From: Pseudonocardiales bacterium
GTDB lineage: Bacteria; Actinomycetota; Actinomycetes; Mycobacteriales; Pseudonocardiaceae
DNA length: 64,000 nt
Assembly (NCBI GenBank): GCA_023252195.1
Contig: JAHEXI010000014.1
Span: 1-64,000 of the forward strand
Direction: 5' to 3'
The notes below the pieces were generated by a model. It had not been told where the DNA came from, searched no databases, and worked only from the letters and a program-made list of their open reading frames with translations. The translations under genes and the position numbers were made by a program. This document shows, piece by piece, positions 61,216 through 64,000 of the stretch. Every line of letters starts with the position of its first letter. The first letter of the stretch is position 1.

Positions 61216-62472
61216 ATGACCGACGAGACGCCGCGCCCAGCACAACCCGGTGATCCGGGCGGATACCCCTCGCCCTGGGCACCCACCGGTCAACCGGGGT
61301 CGTCGTGGCAGCCGGGGCAACAGCATTCCCCTCCCACCGCCCCGATCGGGATGCCGCCTGCAGGTGACTCACGACCGCGTCGCGGTGGGCCCGTTGTCGG
61401 AGCCGTCGTGCTGTCGCTGATCGTGGGCCTGGTCGCCGGAGGTGTCGGTGGCGCCGTCGGCTATGAGCTGGCCAGTAGCGGGTCGCAGGCCACCAGCGCG
61501 CTGGACTTGCCCGCGCCGGGTGCCGTGCCGATCGCTAACCTCCCGGGTGGGTCGGTCGAGCAGGTGGCGCAGAAGGTGACGCCCAGCGTGGTCCAGCTCC
61601 GGGTCCACGGATCCCAGATAGCTGCCGAGGGCAGTGGAATCGTGCTCAGCGCCGACGGACTGATCCTCACCAACAACCACGTGGTGGAACCAGCCGCGAC
61701 TGGCGGCCAGCTTGCCGCCGTGTTGCAGGACGGCCGCTCTGTGCCGGTCCAGATCGTCGGTAGGGCGCCGACCTTCGACCTCGCGGTGGTGCGGGCCCAG
61801 GGCGTCAACGGCCTGACCCCGGCTGCGCTGGGGACCTCCGGCACTGTGCGTGTCGGCCAGGAAGTAGTGGCGGTCGGCTCGCCACTGGGCCTGTCTGGCA
61901 CCGTGACCAGCGGCATCATCAGCGCACTGGACCGCCCGGTACGGGCTGGCGGTGAGGGCAGCGGGCAGGACACCGTGCTGGACGCGATCCAGACCGACGC
62001 CGCCATCAACCCAGGTAACTCTGGTGGCCCGCTGACCGACATGCAGGGCCGGGTGATCGCCATCAACACCGCCATCGCCTCGCTCAGCTCCGGTGGCGGG
62101 CAGGTGGGCTCAATCGGGTTGGGCTTCGCGATCCCCATCGATCAGGCCAGGCGGATCGCTAATGAGCTCGTCCACACCGGTCAGGCCACTTCGGCGATCC
62201 TCGGGGTGACCGTCCCGGCCGGCCAGCCGGAGGACGGCGCAGCCACGGTCCAGCAGGTCACGCCTGGTGGCGCCGCCGCCGCTGCCGGTATCCAGTCCGG
62301 CGACAAGATCACCAAGGTGGGCGACCGGGTGATCGACAGTGGCGATTCGCTCGTTGCGGCCATCCGCTCACACTCACCGGGTTCCCAGATCACCCTCACG
62401 ATCAAGGGAGTGGGCGGCGCCACTCGGCAGGTCCAGGCCACCCTGGGCAGCCAGCAGGTCGGCACCCGCTGA
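61216..62472 (+). CDS. pepD: HtrA-type membrane-anchored serine protease PepD
   Basis: 418 residues. A proline-rich cytoplasmic part and one membrane helix (about 58-85) precede a trypsin-like protease with His155 (LTNNHVV), Asp188 (TFDLAVV) and Ser269 (INPGNSGGPL). A C-terminal PDZ domain follows (about 315-410, AAAAGIQSGDKITKVGDRVI). It degrades or refolds damaged proteins outside the membrane. Directly downstream of mprAB, as in mycobacteria, where MprA controls it. Confidence 0.9.
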   Translation: MTDETPRPAQPGDPGGYPSPWAPTGQPGSSWQPGQQHSPPTAPIGMPPAGDSRPRRGGPVVGAVVLSLIVGLVAGGVGGAVGYELASSGSQATSALDLPAPGAVPIANLPGGSVEQVAQKVTPSVVQLRVHGSQIAAEGSGIVLSADGLILTNNHVVEPAATGGQLAAVLQDGRSVPVQIVGRAPTFDLAVVRAQGVNGLTPAALGTSGTVRVGQEVVAVGSPLGLSGTVTSGIISALDRPVRAGGEGSGQDTVLDAIQTDAAINPGNSGGPLTDMQGRVIAINTAIASLSSGGGQVGSIGLGFAIPIDQARRIANELVHTGQATSAILGVTVPAGQPEDGAATVQQVTPGGAAAAAGIQSGDKITKVGDRVIDSGDSLVAAIRSHSPGSQITLTIKGVGGATRQVQATLGSQQVGTR

Positions 62473-62552
62473 AGAGGCTGCCGACGACTGCGCGGGCCCG
62501 GAGATCGAGACCTGTTTCTCGGCTCGGAGAGCCTCCGGCTACGGTGCTCGGC

Positions 62553-63053
62553 ATGGAACACAGCGTGCGCAGCCTGGGTCGGGCTCTCGTCGTGGTCGTC
62601 GACGACCGGGTGGTGCATGGTGAGCGCGGGGACGCAACTGGTCCGCTGGTCACCGAGCTCCTCGAGGAGGCCGGCTTCGTCGTCGACGGCTCGGTGGTGG
62701 TGGCGGGCGAGTCGGTGGACATCCGAAATGCGCTGAACACGGCGGTCATCGGTGGCGTGGACCTGGTGGTTACCGTCGGTGGTACCGGTGTGTCACCGAG
62801 AGACGTCACCCCGGACGCCACGGCCGGCGTACTGGACCGCCCGATACCGGGTATTGCAGAGGCCATCCGCGCCTCTGGGCTCGCAGCCGGCGCCGTGGAC
62901 GCGGGTCTGTCCCGTGGGCTGGCCGGGGTGTCGGGAAGCACCCTGGTCGTGAACCTGGCGGCGTCTCGGGCGGCGGTCCGGGATGGGATGGCGACTCTCA
63001 CCCCGCTGGTCGGCCGGGTGATCGAAGAGCTGTCCTGGCCAAACCAGGACTGA
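62553..63053 (+). CDS. moaB2: MoaB/Mog-family molybdopterin protein (MoaB2)
   Basis: 166 residues. VVVDDRVVHGERGDATGPLV, VVTVGGTGVSPRDVTPDATA and IPGIAEAIRASGL are the substrate-binding segments of MoaB/Mog, which adenylates molybdopterin before molybdenum insertion. The place after pepD and before mscL is that of moaB2 in mycobacteria. ATG 62553 is used; a GTG nine bases upstream is possible. Its product could serve the molybdenum enzymes found in the island. Confidence 0.85.
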   Translation: MEHSVRSLGRALVVVVDDRVVHGERGDATGPLVTELLEEAGFVVDGSVVVAGESVDIRNALNTAVIGGVDLVVTVGGTGVSPRDVTPDATAGVLDRPIPGIAEAIRASGLAAGAVDAGLSRGLAGVSGSTLVVNLAASRAAVRDGMATLTPLVGRVIEELSWPNQD

Positions 63054-63085
63054 GCGCCCCGCAGGAGAGCTGGCCACCACCACGA

Positions 63086-63115
63086 CGGGCCCGAACGGTC
63101 GGCGTTGCGGGCCCG
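63086..63115. terminator. Bidirectional terminator between converging genes
   Basis: CGGGCCCG at 63086-63093 pairs with CGGGCCCG at 63108-63115 around a 14-base loop. It lies between the stops of moaB2 and of the convergent repeat-protein gene, so it can serve both. Confidence 0.6.
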
Positions 63116-63129
63116 CGGGGCGGGGCGGT

Positions 63130-63570
63130 TCAGTGGCTCCCGCCTGCCTTGCCGTTACGGCTCAGGACATTGCTCACACTCTCCAACTGGTCGTGGTAAC
63201 GGCCGCCGGTGGCCTTGTCTGCCGTAAAGACCGCGGCCCCGACGAGCTCGACGGCCATGCCGGTGACCTTCTCGACGAGTGGACCGGCCTTCTCCTTCGC
63301 CTGATCAAAGATCGGGCCGGCGGTGACGGCTACCCTCTCGGCGTACGGGCCAGCCTTGTTGATCGCTTGCTCGACCATCGGGCCGGCCAGATCCTTGGCT
63401 ACGTGGATGAACGGGTCAGCCTGTTCCTTGGCCTGCTCGACGTAGGGGGCGGCCTTTTCCATGGCCTTCTCGACGAGCGGGGTGGCTTTCTCGATGACCT
63501 GCGCAACGACAGGGCTGGCCAAGGTGATGACGGGACCGGCCGCGTCCTTGATTTTGTCCACTAGACTCAT
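63130..63570 (-). CDS. Small helical repeat protein (LEA/apolipoprotein-like 11-mers) with MT0933-antitoxin-like tail
   Basis: 146 residues from ATG 63568-63570, with GGAAGGCTCC upstream; the longer open frame lacks this site. The body repeats an 11-residue amphipathic unit (TPLVEKAMEKA, APYVEQAKEQA, GPMVEQAINKA, GPIFDQAKEKA), predicted as a long helix that could lie on a membrane. The tail VFTADKATGGRYHDQLESVS resembles the end of small MT0933-type putative antitoxin proteins. It is inserted between moaB2 and mscL, a place empty in mycobacteria. A surface or membrane-stress protein is a reasonable guess. Confidence 0.7.
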   Translation of the reverse strand: MSLVDKIKDAAGPVITLASPVVAQVIEKATPLVEKAMEKAAPYVEQAKEQADPFIHVAKDLAGPMVEQAINKAGPYAERVAVTAGPIFDQAKEKAGPLVEKVTGMAVELVGAAVFTADKATGGRYHDQLESVSNVLSRNGKAGGSH

Positions 63571-63874
63571 GGTGGGAGCCTTCCGTTTGCGAGATGGGGA
63601 CTGTGTTACGCAGTCATGAGCTACATCCTGGCACTGGGATCCGGTAGCGGGAAGTGATCGGCACTGGCTGGCCCGGGCCATCACGCGGTAGGGGGAGGGT
63701 GTCATCACACGCGCGAGTGCGGCGGACCGCAATACAAGGCTGGATCTCGTGTTCGGGGACGTGCTGCCCGAGAGTACCGCAGACGACCAGCCCAGGTTGG
63801 CGGACTCGGAGTCTGACGAGCGCGACCAGTGGCTGCAGGACAATCGCCCCCCGCACCATGAAGCCAGCTGGTGA
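63571..63874. other. Intergenic stretch upstream of the repeat protein
   Basis: About 300 bases between the start of the repeat protein and the end of mscL, both on the minus strand. Frames continue through it but without homology; it should hold the repeat-protein promoter. Confidence 0.4.
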
Positions 63875-64000
63875 TCAGCTCCGCCGCTGGGCTTGCAGCA
63901 GGTCGCGAATCTCCACCAGCAGTTCTGCCTCGCTCGGCAGAGCGGGTTCCTCCACAAGAGGTTTGGAGTACCGGTTCAGCAGCCTGCCCATCGGGACGAC
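63875..64000 (-). CDS. mscL: MscL mechanosensitive channel, C-terminal part (cut by window edge)
   Basis: The last 41 residues are visible: VVPMGRLLNRYSKPLVEE and then SEAELLVEIRDLLQAQ before the stop at 63875. This equals the end of the second membrane helix and the cytoplasmic helix bundle of MscL (VVLP...LLTEIRDLLAQ in the mycobacterial channel). MscL opens under membrane tension to release solutes. Position after moaB2 supports the call. Confidence 0.85.
   Translation of the reverse strand, partial: VVPMGRLLNRYSKPLVEEPALPSEAELLVEIRDLLQAQRRS

Noticed and set aside
63130-63957. A 275-residue version of the repeat protein
   Set aside because: The first 129 residues have no repeat character, while a good ribosome site lies before the internal ATG at 63568-63570.

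Overview
High-GC actinobacterial chromosome, most likely Pseudonocardiales. The right end carries mprA-mprB-pepD-moaB2-mscL in the order known from mycobacteria, next to an Rpf/LysM/NlpC cell-wall hydrolase. Several genes start at or very near a likely transcription start (leaderless style), and many use GTG starts. No rRNA or CRISPR is visible. The only intact tRNA is tRNA-Arg(CCT) at 47.8 kb.

Layout. 1-1.5 kb: left flank with a UPF0158-like gene start and a methyltransferase. 1.9-47.8 kb: a large, heavily rearranged accessory region. A 43-bp copy of the 3' part of tRNA-Arg(CCT) sits at 3751-3793. The intact tRNA at 47770-47842 has an integrase gene pointing away from it on its 3' side. This is the geometry of a roughly 44-kb integrated element, and a third, more decayed copy of the tRNA tail at 1896-1935 suggests tandem or older integrations. 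47.9-52 kb: remains of a second integrase around a YVTN propeller protein and a fungal-type glucoamylase. 52-56 kb: a FemAB-like / MurJ-like / FemAB-like operon. 56.5-64 kb: intact core-type genes for the cell envelope and envelope stress.

Inside the island, intact modules lie among pseudogenes and transposon debris. They are: a higBA-type toxin-antitoxin pair with its operator; a benzoylformate decarboxylase-like enzyme; a flavodoxin-like reductase; a membrane cytochrome fused to a sulfite-oxidase-like molybdenum domain, with a small membrane partner; a GlxA-type regulator divergent from a monooxygenase-lactonase pair, plus a decaying second copy of the regulator-monooxygenase module; a type II NADH dehydrogenase with an added membrane domain, coupled to an internally duplicated membrane protein; a molybdopterin oxidoreductase divergent from a MoeA-type molybdenum insertase; a small ribbon-helix-helix/CcdB-like pair under a 31-bp palindrome; an N-terminally altered DivIVA/Wag31 paralogue; and a beta-trefoil inhibitor-like protein. 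Molybdenum chemistry and redox metabolism recur.

The most striking structure is a family of about 172-bp elements whose ends resemble IS6-family inverted repeats. Two copies look identical and inverted (20304-20475 and 31117-31288). A GH15 gene is split so that its 5' part lies at one copy on the minus strand and its 3' part at the other copy on the plus strand. The same GCAAAAACT borders both broken ends. The simplest reading is one insertion into the GH15 gene followed by inversion of 10.8 kb between two copies. A third, diverged copy has replaced the end of the island integrase.
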